Below, one piece after another: positions 16,528 to 24,966 of a stretch of 64,000 nt of DNA (position 1 is the stretch's first letter; each line of letters begins with the position of its first letter). Source of the DNA: DASUPK01 sp963736685 (lineage in GTDB: Bacteria; Actinomycetota; Thermoleophilia; Solirubrobacterales; 70-9). The translations under genes were made by a program, and so were the position numbers. The DNA is taken from NCBI GenBank assembly GCA_963736685.1, contig CAVTPZ010000006.1:41348-105347 (forward strand), given 5' to 3'. The notes beneath the pieces are model-generated. The model saw only the letters and a program-made list of their open reading frames with translations, had not been told where the DNA came from and ran no database searches.

Positions 16528-16763
16528 CTCGCGTCCCGCGAAGGGCTGGGCTCCCCCACCAGGCGGGGGAGGACCGAGTTCAGCATCACCTCGAGGCGCG
16601 CGTAGCCGCCCGCGTGCTCAGCCGATCCAAGCGTCTCGGCGACGCGAGCCGGGTCGACTCGATGCAGCCTGCTTCCGCTACCCCCGCGGGGGGCAACCCC
16701 TGTGTTTTCGGACGCTTCCATGCGGGCTCTGTCATTCATGTCGTCCTGCGGCATGCCCGCCAT
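16524..16763 (-). CDS. Short hypothetical protein (79 residues)
   Basis: An open frame placed 43 bp downstream of the coiled-coil gene and ending in a CTAG overlap with the lipoprotein gene, like other genuine pairs here. The C-terminal half, VDPARVAETLGSAEHAGGY then ARLEVMLNSVLPRL, looks like a helical segment; the N-terminal third is low complexity. Alternative starts at internal ATGs (MNDRAR or MEASENTG) are possible. No family recognised. It may be an artefact of GC-rich sequence. Confidence 0.42.
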   Translation of the reverse strand: MAGMPQDDMNDRARMEASENTGVAPRGGSGSRLHRVDPARVAETLGSAEHAGGYARLEVMLNSVLPRLVGEPSPSRDAS

Positions 16764-16806
16764 GATCCCCTACGCCTCGGTTGGACGGAATTTCCGGAGG
16801 ATCAAA

Positions 16807-18123
16807 CTAGGCCGCTGCGTCCTCGGCGCCCGCCACCTCGATCAGGGACTCGATTCGCGATAGGCACGTCTCGACGTCGCCGACCATCCCGTCGACCTCC
16901 TCCCGGGCCTTGTCGGCACTCGTCGTGATGCTGGTGAGCGACTTCCTGATGCGGTTCACGCCCTTGAGCCGCGACTGGGCCTCCTCGGTCGCGGCCTGAA
17001 TCCCCGGCGCGTCGATCTCATAGCCGCCGCTGGCGGTCGACAGAACTCTGGCGCGGACATAGCGGTAGACGAGGCGGAGAGCGTGCAGGCTGGGCTCGTC
17101 GCGATCGAGGACGACGATCATCTTGTTGCCCTGGTACTCGGTCAGCTCCTCGAGGCCGGCAGGGACCTTGTCGTCTCCCGCGACCACCAGGACGGCGTAG
17201 GAGGCATCGCGCTCCTTCATCGCGCCGTTGAGCTCAGCCCAGGCATCGTTCTTGGAGAGTCGACGGTTCTTGGCCTCGAAGACGACGGTCGCCATCGTCT
17301 GGCCGGACGCGGCCGCGAGCTCGACCACAGTGTCCCCCATCTTCCCGCCCGCCTCGGAGGACGTGTCGCCGACGTGATGGGCGGCGTCATCGCGTGCCTC
17401 GGCGATCGACTCGATCTCCGAGTGGACCATCTCCTCGAAGGAGCGGCCCTTGCGCGTGCCGGCCTCCTCGGCCTCGGCGACGCGTGAATCAGCCTCCTGC
17501 TTCTCGAGCAGCCGGGCCAGGTTCTCCCGGAGCGCGGCAACCTCCTTGTGCAGCGCGCGCGCCTCTCCGGTGTGGCTCTCGCGAAGCCGCTCGACCTCCT
17601 GCCGGTGGCGCTCCTCGGCCTCGAGCATCGCCTTGCCGAGCCGTGCCTGCACGGCCACCAGGGGGTTCGAGCCATCCTCCGCCGTCAGCAGCTTCACCAG
17701 GCCCATCCGCTGCTGCTCGCTGGCCGTGTCCACGATCTCCTTGATCTGGCGCTGGACCGAGTCGCTGCGGTCCGCGCCGAAGCGCTCCGTGATCGCCTCG
17801 TTGAGCGTCTTCCCGCCGTCCTGAAGGGTGGTCTCGAGGTCTCGGTTGAGTTGGCCGAGGCTTTCCTGAAGCTCGCGCTTGACGAGATCCACGTTCGTCG
17901 TGACGGACTCGCTGTCGATGATCCGGGTGCCGATCTCGATGGCCTTGCGGACGGTCTCCGCGGGCGGCCGCTTCTGCACCGCCTGATCACGCACCACGCG
18001 CGCGGCCAGCTCGTCGATGACCTCGAGGCGCTCGATCACCAGGCGGTCCTCGAGGGGACGGACAGAGGGCTTCCCCTCCTCCGGGTTGTCGAGCGGCAGT
18101 TGTGGCTTCTCGGATGCCTCCAT
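16807..18123 (-). CDS. Coiled-coil protein with DUF2130-like nuclease-fold domain
   Basis: A 438-residue cytosolic protein. An N-terminal helical part (LVIERLEVIDELAARVV) and a long coiled coil at about 170-260 rich in E, R, K and L (EAEERHRQEVERLRE) lead into an alpha/beta domain with GDTVVEL and TVVFEAKNRRLSKNDAWAEL. The D...E-x-K layout with Glu283 and Lys285, then the strand YAVLVVAGDD, resembles DUF2130 and the PD-(D/E)XK nuclease fold. The ATG at 18123 is preferred to upstream starts because the added 38 residues are non-homologous-looking and run into the ccr promoter. Role unknown; DNA end processing or a structural role like RmuC are possibilities. Confidence 0.72.
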   Translation of the reverse strand: MEASEKPQLPLDNPEEGKPSVRPLEDRLVIERLEVIDELAARVVRDQAVQKRPPAETVRKAIEIGTRIIDSESVTTNVDLVKRELQESLGQLNRDLETTLQDGGKTLNEAITERFGADRSDSVQRQIKEIVDTASEQQRMGLVKLLTAEDGSNPLVAVQARLGKAMLEAEERHRQEVERLRESHTGEARALHKEVAALRENLARLLEKQEADSRVAEAEEAGTRKGRSFEEMVHSEIESIAEARDDAAHHVGDTSSEAGGKMGDTVVELAAASGQTMATVVFEAKNRRLSKNDAWAELNGAMKERDASYAVLVVAGDDKVPAGLEELTEYQGNKMIVVLDRDEPSLHALRLVYRYVRARVLSTASGGYEIDAPGIQAATEEAQSRLKGVNRIRKSLTSITTSADKAREEVDGMVGDVETCLSRIESLIEVAGAEDAAA

Positions 18124-18248
18124 GGACTCTCGAACGTAGTCGGGGCTCCGGACGAAACCTGACGAGGATTCGTTGACTACGATCCCACGCGTCCACCGCC
18201 ACCAATCGGGTCGTGCTGACGCGCGTCCCCCGCCCAACGGGAGTCACA

Positions 18249-19505
18249 TTGGCCGTAGAGATCGCCGACGTAACCAAGCTTGAAGTCCAGCCGGGCGAAC
18301 TGCCCGAGAAGATGGCCGCCTGGGTCATTCGCCAGGAGCGCGAGGGAGAGCCGAAGGACGCCTTCCAGGTGGAGGAGATCGATGTCCCCGAGCCGGGCGC
18401 CTTCGAGGTGATCGTCCGCGTGATGGCGGCCGGCGTCAACTTCAACAACGTCTGGGCCGCCCTCGGCAAGCCCGTCTCGGTGTTCGGCTACGGCGACCAT
18501 CCCGAGTGGGGCCACCACATCGGCGGCTCCGACGCCTCGGGTGTCGTCTGGAAGGTCGGCGAGGGCGTCACCAAGTGGCAGCCCGGCGACGAGGTCGTGA
18601 TCCATTGCAACCAGGCGTCCTACGAGGACGTCGAGGTCCATGGCCTGGACCCGCTCGCCGCCCCCAGCCAGCAGATCTGGGGATACGAGACGACGTGGGG
18701 CTCCTTCGCCCAGTTCACGAAGGTTCAGGCCCAGCAGCTGCTGCCGAAGCCCAAGAACCTCTCATGGGCGGAGTCCTCGGCGTACGGGCTCACCTACTTC
18801 ACCGCCTACCGGATGCTGATGGACCAGTGCAAGCTCCAGGCGGGCCACAACGTCCTGATCTGGGGCGCGGCCGGCGGCCTCGGCGTCTTCGCCACCCAGC
18901 TCTGCAAGGCGGCCGGGGCGAACGCCGTGGGCGTCGTCTCCTCCGACGAGAAGGGCGAGCTGGTCAAGCGCCTCGGGGCGGTCGACTACATCAACCGCAA
19001 CGAGTTCTCGGGGATGATGCGCACCGGCGACGAGACGCCCGATCAGGAGAAGGCCCGCTTCAAGGAGTCGCGAGGCTTCGCCAAGAAGGTCAAGGAGATC
19101 CTCGGCGACTCGCCCGACATCGTCTTCGAGCACGTCGGAAAGGCGACCTTCCCCACCTCGGTCTTCGTGGTGAAGCCGTTCGGCAAGGTGGTGATCTGCG
19201 GAGCGACCTCGGGCTACACGCTCGACTTCGACGTGCGCTACCTCTGGATGCGCCAGAAGCAGATCATCGGCTCGCACTTCGCCAACGCATACGAGTGCAT
19301 GCGCGCCAACCAGCTCATGGCCGAGGGAAAGATCCAGCCGGTCCTCTGGCGGGTGATGGGCTTCGACGGCGTCGCCGAGGCGCACCAGCTTCTGCACGAG
19401 AACAAGCACCTCGGCAAGATCTCGATCCTCGTGGGCGCCACCAGTGAGGAGGAGGGCAAGCAGGAGGATGGCCCCGGGGCGATCCGCGCGGAGGTCGGCG
19501 CGTGA
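18249..19505 (+). CDS. ccr: Crotonyl-CoA carboxylase/reductase
   Basis: Reductively carboxylates crotonyl-CoA with NADPH and CO2 to (2S)-ethylmalonyl-CoA, the key step of the ethylmalonyl-CoA pathway. The 418-residue MDR-fold protein has the family's long N-terminus (GELPEKMAAWVIRQEREGEP) and the CO2/CoA-site region FNNVWAALGKPVSVFGYGDH. ETTWGSFAQFTKVQ follows, then the NADPH loop LIWGAAGGLGVFATQLCKAA. CGATSGYTLDFDVRYLWMRQ near the C-terminus is typical of Ccr and not of plain enoyl reductases. TTG 18249 has a GGGAG ribosome site 5 nt before it; the GTG at 18213 gives a longer form. It overlaps the next small gene by GTGA. Acrylyl-CoA reductase is a close relative, but ecm, MaoC and lyase genes nearby favour Ccr. 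Confidence 0.92.
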   Translation: MAVEIADVTKLEVQPGELPEKMAAWVIRQEREGEPKDAFQVEEIDVPEPGAFEVIVRVMAAGVNFNNVWAALGKPVSVFGYGDHPEWGHHIGGSDASGVVWKVGEGVTKWQPGDEVVIHCNQASYEDVEVHGLDPLAAPSQQIWGYETTWGSFAQFTKVQAQQLLPKPKNLSWAESSAYGLTYFTAYRMLMDQCKLQAGHNVLIWGAAGGLGVFATQLCKAAGANAVGVVSSDEKGELVKRLGAVDYINRNEFSGMMRTGDETPDQEKARFKESRGFAKKVKEILGDSPDIVFEHVGKATFPTSVFVVKPFGKVVICGATSGYTLDFDVRYLWMRQKQIIGSHFANAYECMRANQLMAEGKIQPVLWRVMGFDGVAEAHQLLHENKHLGKISILVGATSEEEGKQEDGPGAIRAEVGA

Positions 19506-19810
19506 GCGACAACGGGGCGCTCGAGATCGTCTATGTCGAGTGGCACATCACCCCGTTCCGGGCGGACCGCTGGTATGAGATCTGGGAGCCCGCCGCCGCT
19601 CGCGCGATGTCCTTCGGCGCGAAGGGCTGGTCCCTGACCCGCAACGAGGAGGACCCGCTCCACTTCCGCCAGGCGTCGATCTGGGAGAGGCACGACGACT
19701 GGGAGCGCTACTGGTACTCGGACGAGGTGGCCGCCACGCGCGAGCAGGCGATCAACTACTACGACAAGCCCGTCCTGCCCGTCTGGCACACGCTGATCGC
19801 CGGCGAGTAG
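19502..19810 (+). CDS. Small protein coupled to ccr
   Basis: A 102-residue soluble protein starting inside the ccr stop (GTGA), so made in step with Ccr. EIVYVEWHITPFRADRWYEI and SIWERHDDWERYWYSDEV suggest a dimeric alpha-beta barrel like antibiotic-biosynthesis monooxygenase-type proteins; this is a weak fold guess. It is rich in Trp and Tyr. No catalytic motif is seen. The tight link to ccr suggests an accessory role in ethylmalonyl-CoA metabolism, which is inference only. Confidence 0.7.
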   Translation: MSDNGALEIVYVEWHITPFRADRWYEIWEPAAARAMSFGAKGWSLTRNEEDPLHFRQASIWERHDDWERYWYSDEVAATREQAINYYDKPVLPVWHTLIAGE

Positions 19811-19844
19811 CCGGGCCGAGCGCAGCTACTTCGCCCCGGACCGC

Positions 19845-20627
19845 GTGTTCCTTCTTCGGATGATCCACGGCCGCCGACCATCGCTGCGCCTCGCCCTCCC
19901 CGCCGCGCTCGCCGCGGCTCTGCTGGTGCTTCCTGGCGCCGCTCAGGCGAAGGTCGGCTCGTCGCTCAGCGGCAGCCTGCTGACCGTCAGCGGCGGCAAG
20001 GGCTCCGACCACATCGTGGTCGCGTGCAGGAACGGGCTGGTCAAGGTCAACGGCAAGAGCCCGCGCGGCTCCGCCATCGCCTGCTCGAAGGTCTCCGAGG
20101 TCGACGTCGTCGCGGGCGGCGGCAACGATCGGGTGGACCTCTCCGGAGTGGGCATCGACAAAGGCTTTGGCCAGCGCGACCTCCCGGGCGGCTTCGGTCA
20201 CGGCACGGGCGCGGCGGCGGACCTGGGCCCCGGAAACGACCGTTACGCCGGCGGAGGGTCGGCCTTCAACCTGGTGCTCGCCGGTGCCGGCGATGACCGC
20301 CTCAGGGGCGGGCGCTTTCGCGACAACATCCAGGGCGGCAGCGGAAACGACACGGCGGTGGCGGGCGCCGGCCGCGACATCCTGCTCGGCAACTCGGGAA
20401 ACGACAAGCTCAACGGCGGCTCCGACGACGACCTGCTCAGCGGGAACGCGGGCGATGACCTCCTGATCGCCGGCGCCGGCACGGACCTGCTGGGCGGCGG
20501 TTCCGGGATGGACCGGCTCTTCGGCGGCCCCGGCCCGGACCAGCTGATCGGGGGGCCCGGCAAGGACCGCCTCAATGGCGGGCCGGGCAACAACACGCTC
20601 GTCCAGGACTCACCCTCGAAGAAGTAG
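19845..20627 (+). CDS. Secreted RTX-like calcium-binding repeat protein
   Basis: A 260-residue exported protein. The signal peptide (LALPAALAAALLVLPGAAQA) ends near residue 35. From about residue 120 to 250 there are tandem GGxGxDxL-type nonapeptides such as GGSGNDTAVAGAGRDILLG and GGPGPDQLIGGPGKDRLNGG, which form calcium-binding beta-rolls in RTX proteins. The region before them (GSLLTVSGGKGSDHIVV) is a looser version. There is no type I secretion signal or export gene nearby; the Sec signal suggests a cell-wall or extracellular location. GTG 19845 is used, with ATG 19860 as an alternative. The larger gene at 37971 has the same architecture. Confidence 0.8.
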   Translation: MFLLRMIHGRRPSLRLALPAALAAALLVLPGAAQAKVGSSLSGSLLTVSGGKGSDHIVVACRNGLVKVNGKSPRGSAIACSKVSEVDVVAGGGNDRVDLSGVGIDKGFGQRDLPGGFGHGTGAAADLGPGNDRYAGGGSAFNLVLAGAGDDRLRGGRFRDNIQGGSGNDTAVAGAGRDILLGNSGNDKLNGGSDDDLLSGNAGDDLLIAGAGTDLLGGGSGMDRLFGGPGPDQLIGGPGKDRLNGGPGNNTLVQDSPSKK

Positions 20628-20640
20628 AGATGATGGGCGG

Positions 20641-21834
20641 GTGACCGCCGATCCACTCGGAGCTCTCGTCCCGGGATGGGAGCCGACGGTCGACGAGCGG
20701 GCCGGATCGGGAGCCCTGGACGGCCTGAGGCTGGTCGTCAAGGACGTCATCGACGTCAGGGGAGCCGTCACCGGCGGCGGGAACCCCGACTGGGCCGCCG
20801 ACCATGGCCCGGCGAGCGAGTCAGCGCCCGCGGTCACCGCGCTGACGGAAGCCGGTGTGAGCCTGATGTCCAAGGGCCAGTGCGCGGAGCTCGCCTTCAG
20901 CCTGAGCGGCGACAACGTCCACTACGGGATGCCCCGGAATTCGGCGGCGCCCGATCGCGACCCGGGTGGGTCGACCAGCGGCCCGGCGGCCGCGGTGGCG
21001 GGCGGGATCTGCGAGCTGGGCCTGGGAACCGACACCCTTGGGTCCATTCGGGTCCCGGCGTCCTACTGCGGCCTCTGGGGCTTCCGCCCAACGCACGGCC
21101 GGATACCGGCCGAGGGAGTCATGCCGCTGGCACAGAGCTTCGACACGGTGGGCGTGCTGGCCGACGAGCCCGAGCGGCTCCAGCGAGCCGCTGTTGTGCT
21201 TCTCGGCGAGCCGGCCGCCTCCGGCTCGCCACCATCCCGGCTGCTGCTCGCCGCACCCCTGTTCTCCGCTGCCGAGCCGGAGGTCGCCGAGGCGGCCCGA
21301 TCGGCGGCGAGCAGCCTGGCGGAGCGTCTCGGCGCCGAGCTCGCCGAGACGGCGCTCCTGGACGATGCGCCCTCTGCCGCCGACGGGATGGCGGCCTTCA
21401 ACGTGCTGCAGGGTGTCCAGGTGTGGGGCAACTACGGGGATTGGGTCGAGCGGACGAGCCCGTCGCTGGGGCCCGACATCGCCGCGCGCCTGAAGCGCGC
21501 CTCTGGTTTCGGCCCATCCGAAGCGGCCGATGCCGAGCCCGTTGCGCGGAAGATCGCTGCCGCGGTCTCTCGGCTGGATTCAAACGAAGCCGTCGTCCTC
21601 CCCACCACCGGCACACCCGCTCCTGGACGAGAAGCGGGCGCGGACGAGCGGGAGAGAGCGCGCGTCTCCGCAGGACAGCTGACCTCGATCGCAACACTGG
21701 CGGGCGCCCCGGCCATCTCGATGCCGCTGTTCAGAGTCGGCGGTCTGCCAGTCGGCCTCAGCCTGGTCGGAGCCCCGGGGAGCGACCTGATGCTTCTGGC
21801 GGCAGCTAATGCTGTTCGAGGGGCGCCATCGTGA
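20641..21834 (+). CDS. Amidase-signature family hydrolase
   Basis: A 397-residue amidase. The Ser-cisSer-Lys triad is seen as Lys in LRLVVKDVIDVRG, the cis-Ser in GGSTSGPAAAVAGG and the nucleophile in LGTDTLGSIRVPASYCGLWG. The latter runs into GFRPTHGRIP, which is typical of amidases and AtzF/GatA relatives. The GTG at 20641 is preferred to an upstream start (20575) whose extra residues lie inside the preceding gene. It ends 28 nt inside clpS on the other strand, the largest convergent overlap in the window. The substrate is not evident. No gatB or gatC gene adjoins it and it is shorter than GatA, so a tRNA amidotransferase role is unlikely. Confidence 0.88.
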   Translation: MTADPLGALVPGWEPTVDERAGSGALDGLRLVVKDVIDVRGAVTGGGNPDWAADHGPASESAPAVTALTEAGVSLMSKGQCAELAFSLSGDNVHYGMPRNSAAPDRDPGGSTSGPAAAVAGGICELGLGTDTLGSIRVPASYCGLWGFRPTHGRIPAEGVMPLAQSFDTVGVLADEPERLQRAAVVLLGEPAASGSPPSRLLLAAPLFSAAEPEVAEAARSAASSLAERLGAELAETALLDDAPSAADGMAAFNVLQGVQVWGNYGDWVERTSPSLGPDIAARLKRASGFGPSEAADAEPVARKIAAAVSRLDSNEAVVLPTTGTPAPGREAGADERERARVSAGQLTSIATLAGAPAISMPLFRVGGLPVGLSLVGAPGSDLMLLAAANAVRGAPS

Positions 21835-22096
21835 GGCCCGCCCGCTGGAGCTGCTCCCAGTAGAGCTCGGCCGGCTCCTTGGGCCCGGTCCAGACAGCCG
21901 CCTGGCCGCGGTTGTGGATCGTGTCGGCGTAGCGGTAGCCCCCGTCGAGCGAGATACCGGGGATCACGCGCGCGAGCGTCTTGGCGACGTGGTCAAAGGT
22001 GTTGTGGTCGTCGTTGAGGACGATCACCTGCCAGTTCCCGCCGACTCCTTCGCCTGGGCCGGCTGACTTGGGGCGCTCAACCGTGGTCGTTGCCAC
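21806..22096 (-). CDS. clpS: ATP-dependent Clp protease adaptor ClpS
   Basis: Adaptor that delivers N-degron substrates to ClpA/ClpC. The 96-residue protein has the family core WQVIVLNDDHNTFDHV (N-end binding pocket NDDxxT) and VIPGISLDGGYRYADTIHN, then AAVWTGPKEPAELYWEQLQ. The classic metal-linked second His cluster is only partly kept. The GTG start at 22096 is chosen because TACCTT lies 7 nt before it on the minus strand (22104-22109) and the long upstream frame has no homology. It overlaps the amidase gene tail. No clp ATPase or protease gene is in the window. Confidence 0.88.
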   Translation of the reverse strand: MATTTVERPKSAGPGEGVGGNWQVIVLNDDHNTFDHVAKTLARVIPGISLDGGYRYADTIHNRGQAAVWTGPKEPAELYWEQLQRAGLTMAPLEQH

Positions 22097-22155
22097 GGGC
22101 CGCAAGGTAGAGGATCGCGCTGGGGCCCCGGAAAGATTCCGTGCCCGGGATGACC

Positions 22156-22854
22156 CTAGAAGGGGTTCGGAACCTGGACGGTGACGTTGTCGAACACGCC
22201 CATCACGCCGGTGCCGGATCCGCCCTTGACGCCCGAGACGAGGACCGTCTGGCGGCCGTCGGGCTGATCGGCGCTCGAATCGGTGAGCGAGACGACGGTG
22301 TGCCCGTTGACGGACCCGATCACGCTGGTGCTGCTTCCGCCGAACGAGAAGGCGCGGAGTGCCACCACGTTGGGCTTCGAGGCGATCTTGATGAACTTGC
22401 CGCTGCCCGAGGCCTCGAGCTTGGCGGGGGCCGCGCCCTTGGGATCGCGGAAGTACTGCCACTTGTGCTTGTTCGGGAGCACGCGGAGGACGTAGCTCGC
22501 GCTGCTGCTGTAGCGGACCCCGACGCCGACCAGCGACTTCAGCTGGGCCTTCGATCCGCCGCCCCCGACGGTGGCGGTCGCCACCATGCCCTGGTCCGAA
22601 TACGAGCTGCTGGAGTCGCCGACCACAGACGAGCGGTATGTGCAGGTGCTTCCCGTCTTCCCGACTGCCAGGCCGAGGGCCTGAGCCTTCACCCAGGACC
22701 GCTTGCAGCCGGTTGTGCCCACGTTCTGGAACGCGTTGACGTCGTCCTGGCCCTGGAACGTGTAGCTCGCCACCGGTATCGGGGCGGCGTGCGCGACGGC
22801 GCCCGCCGCGAAGGCGACAACCGTGACGAGCAGGGCTGTGAGCTTGGTTCTCAT
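22156..22854 (-). CDS. Secreted protein, possible concanavalin-like (LamG) domain
   Basis: A 232-residue exported protein: MRTKLTALLVTVVAFAAGAV is a signal peptide cut after AHA. The mature sequence (VASYTFQGQDDVNAFQNVG, then VGVGVRYSSSASYVLRVLPN, and a final TGVMGVFDNVTVQVPNPF) has the beta-rich pattern of LamG-like or glycan-binding jelly rolls. Two cysteines near 37 and 55 of the mature part could form a disulfide. TACGCT sits 9 nt before the ATG (minus strand, 22864-22869). Role unknown; binding of cell-surface polysaccharide is possible. Confidence 0.68.
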   Translation of the reverse strand: MRTKLTALLVTVVAFAAGAVAHAAPIPVASYTFQGQDDVNAFQNVGTTGCKRSWVKAQALGLAVGKTGSTCTYRSSVVGDSSSSYSDQGMVATATVGGGGSKAQLKSLVGVGVRYSSSASYVLRVLPNKHKWQYFRDPKGAAPAKLEASGSGKFIKIASKPNVVALRAFSFGGSSTSVIGSVNGHTVVSLTDSSADQPDGRQTVLVSGVKGGSGTGVMGVFDNVTVQVPNPF

Positions 22855-22965
22855 GCGCGGATGAGCGTAGCCGTGAGGCATCCGAGAGATTGCAAGAACA
22901 CCCCTCAGCGCCGGTCGGAGCGGTCGATGCGCGGGTTCGTTTACCAGGCACTTACCATTAGGCAG

Positions 22966-24966
22966 ATGAGCGAGCACCGCCTACCCGAGCGGGACCGCCC
23001 CTGGGTGATTCGCACGTACTCGGGCCACTCCGACGCGCGACGCTCCAACGAGCTCTACCGCAAGAACCTCGCCAAGGGCCAGACCGGCCTTTCGATCGCC
23101 TTCGACCTCCCCACCCAGACGGGCTACGACCCCGATGCCGAGCTGGCGCGCGGGGAGGTGGGCAAGGTCGGTGTCTCGATCGCTCACAAGGGCGACATGC
23201 ACGCCCTCCTCGACGGCATCCCGCTCGGCGAGATGAACACGTCGATGACCATCAACGCCACCGCCGCCTGGCTGCTCGCCCTCTACGCGACGGTCGCCGA
23301 GGAGAACGGCGTGGAGCGCTCGGAGCTGGCGGGCACCACCCAGAACGACATCATCAAGGAGTACCTCTCCCGCGGCACCTACGCCTTTCCGCCCGGGCCG
23401 TCGATGCGACTGATCGCCGACACGGTCGCGTTCACCGTCAACGAGATCCCGAAGTGGAACCCGATCAACGTCTGCAGCTACCACCTGCAGGAGGCGGGAG
23501 CGACCCCGGTGCAGGAGATCGCCTACGCCCTCTCGACCGCAATGGCAGTCCTGGACGAGGTGAAGGCCCGCGGCCAGGTCGCCGACGAGGACTTCCCCAA
23601 GGTCTTCGGCCGGATGAGCTTCTTCGTCAACGCCGGCGTCCGCTTCATCGAGGAGCACGCCAAGCTCCGCGCCATGGGCGAGATGTGGGAGTGGATCGGC
23701 CGCAACCGCTACGGCGTCACGGAGCCCAAGTTCCTGCGTCTCCGCTACGGCGTGCAGGTCAACTCGCTCGGGCTCACCGAGTCACAGCCCGAGAACAATG
23801 TGCCGCGGATCGTGCTCGAGGCTCTTGCCGTGACGCTCGGTCGCGACGCCCGCGCCCGCGCAATCCAGCTTCCCGCGTGGAACGAGGCGCTTGGGCTCCC
23901 TCGCCCCTGGGACCAGCAGTGGAGCCTTCGCATCCAGCAGATCCTGGCCGAGGAGACCGACCTGCTCGAGTACCCCGACATCTTCGAGGGCTCGGTGGTC
24001 ATGGAGGGGCTCGTCGCCGAGCTCGTGGAGGGCGCCAAGGCCGAGATGAAGGCGGTCGAGGAGAGGGGCGGCGCGGTCGAGGCGGTCCCGTACATGAAGG
24101 CCCAGCTGGTGGAGTCGAACCGCGAGCGCATCGCCAGGATCGAGCGCGGCGACACGACCGTGGTCGGGCAGAACAAGTTCACCGAGTCCGAGGAATCGCC
24201 TCTGGTGACAGGCGAGGATGGCGGGATCCTGACGCCCGACCCCGAGGTCGAGCGGGAGCGCATCGCGGCGCTCGCGGAATGGAAGGCGGATCGTGACCAG
24301 GGTGCCGTCGATGCGGCGCTGGAGAAGCTCGCCGAGGTCGCACGCGACGAGAGCACCAACATCCTCCCGGCCACCATGGAGGCCGCCAAGGCGGGCGCCA
24401 CCACGGGCGAGTGGGCGGGCGTCCTGCGCGACGTCTTCGGCGACTACCGGGCGCCGACCGGCGTCGGGGAAGCCGCTGCCGGCGGCTCGGTCAACGGGGA
24501 CCTGCTCAGCGGCGTCCGCGAGCGGGTCAAGAAGGTCTCCGATGAGATCGGCCACCCGATTCGGATCCTGGTCGGCAAACCGGGCCTCGACGGGCACTCG
24601 AACGGCGCCGAGCAGATCGCCGTGCGCGCCCGCGACGTGGGCATGGAGGTCATCTACCAGGGCATCCGGCTCACGCCCGAGCAGATCGCCAAGTCGGCCA
24701 TCGAGGAGGACGTCGACGTGGTCGGCCTCTCCATCCTCTCCGGCTCCCACCGTGAGCTGGTGCCGCGCGTGGTCGAGCTGCTGCGCGCCGACGGCGCGGA
24801 CATCCCCGTGGTGGTCGGCGGAATCATCCCGGCGGTCGATGCGGCCGCCATGCGCGAGGCGGGCGTCGCGGGCGTCTATACGCCGAAGGACTTCGAGATC
24901 AACCGGATCATGGGCGAGATCGCGGACCTGGTGGCCGACCGCCACCGCGCCGCCCAGCCCGCCTGA
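22966..24966 (+). CDS. ecm: Ethylmalonyl-CoA mutase (B12-dependent)
   Basis: Rearranges (2R)-ethylmalonyl-CoA to (2S)-methylsuccinyl-CoA with adenosylcobalamin. The 666-residue single chain has the mutase barrel (WVIRTYSGHSDARRSNELYR, then GQTGLSIAFDLPTQTGYDPD) and the C-terminal B12 domain with D542-G-H544 (GLDGHSNG). LARGEVGKVGVSIAHKGDM and GEMNTSMTINATAAWLLALY, and a size near 660 rather than 720-740, match ethylmalonyl-CoA mutase (MeaA/Ecm) better than methylmalonyl-CoA mutase. The ATG is 7 nt after TACCAT (22953-22958). It overlaps the next gene (TGATG). No MeaB-type chaperone or epimerase gene is in the window. ccr lies 3.5 kb upstream. Confidence 0.9.
   Translation: MSEHRLPERDRPWVIRTYSGHSDARRSNELYRKNLAKGQTGLSIAFDLPTQTGYDPDAELARGEVGKVGVSIAHKGDMHALLDGIPLGEMNTSMTINATAAWLLALYATVAEENGVERSELAGTTQNDIIKEYLSRGTYAFPPGPSMRLIADTVAFTVNEIPKWNPINVCSYHLQEAGATPVQEIAYALSTAMAVLDEVKARGQVADEDFPKVFGRMSFFVNAGVRFIEEHAKLRAMGEMWEWIGRNRYGVTEPKFLRLRYGVQVNSLGLTESQPENNVPRIVLEALAVTLGRDARARAIQLPAWNEALGLPRPWDQQWSLRIQQILAEETDLLEYPDIFEGSVVMEGLVAELVEGAKAEMKAVEERGGAVEAVPYMKAQLVESNRERIARIERGDTTVVGQNKFTESEESPLVTGEDGGILTPDPEVERERIAALAEWKADRDQGAVDAALEKLAEVARDESTNILPATMEAAKAGATTGEWAGVLRDVFGDYRAPTGVGEAAAGGSVNGDLLSGVRERVKKVSDEIGHPIRILVGKPGLDGHSNGAEQIAVRARDVGMEVIYQGIRLTPEQIAKSAIEEDVDVVGLSILSGSHRELVPRVVELLRADGADIPVVVGGIIPAVDAAAMREAGVAGVYTPKDFEINRIMGEIADLVADRHRAAQPA

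Noticed and set aside
16524..18123. Gene duplication suggested by shared MEASE near the starts of two minus-strand genes
   Set aside because: The match is only five residues, the codons differ and the remaining sequences are unrelated.
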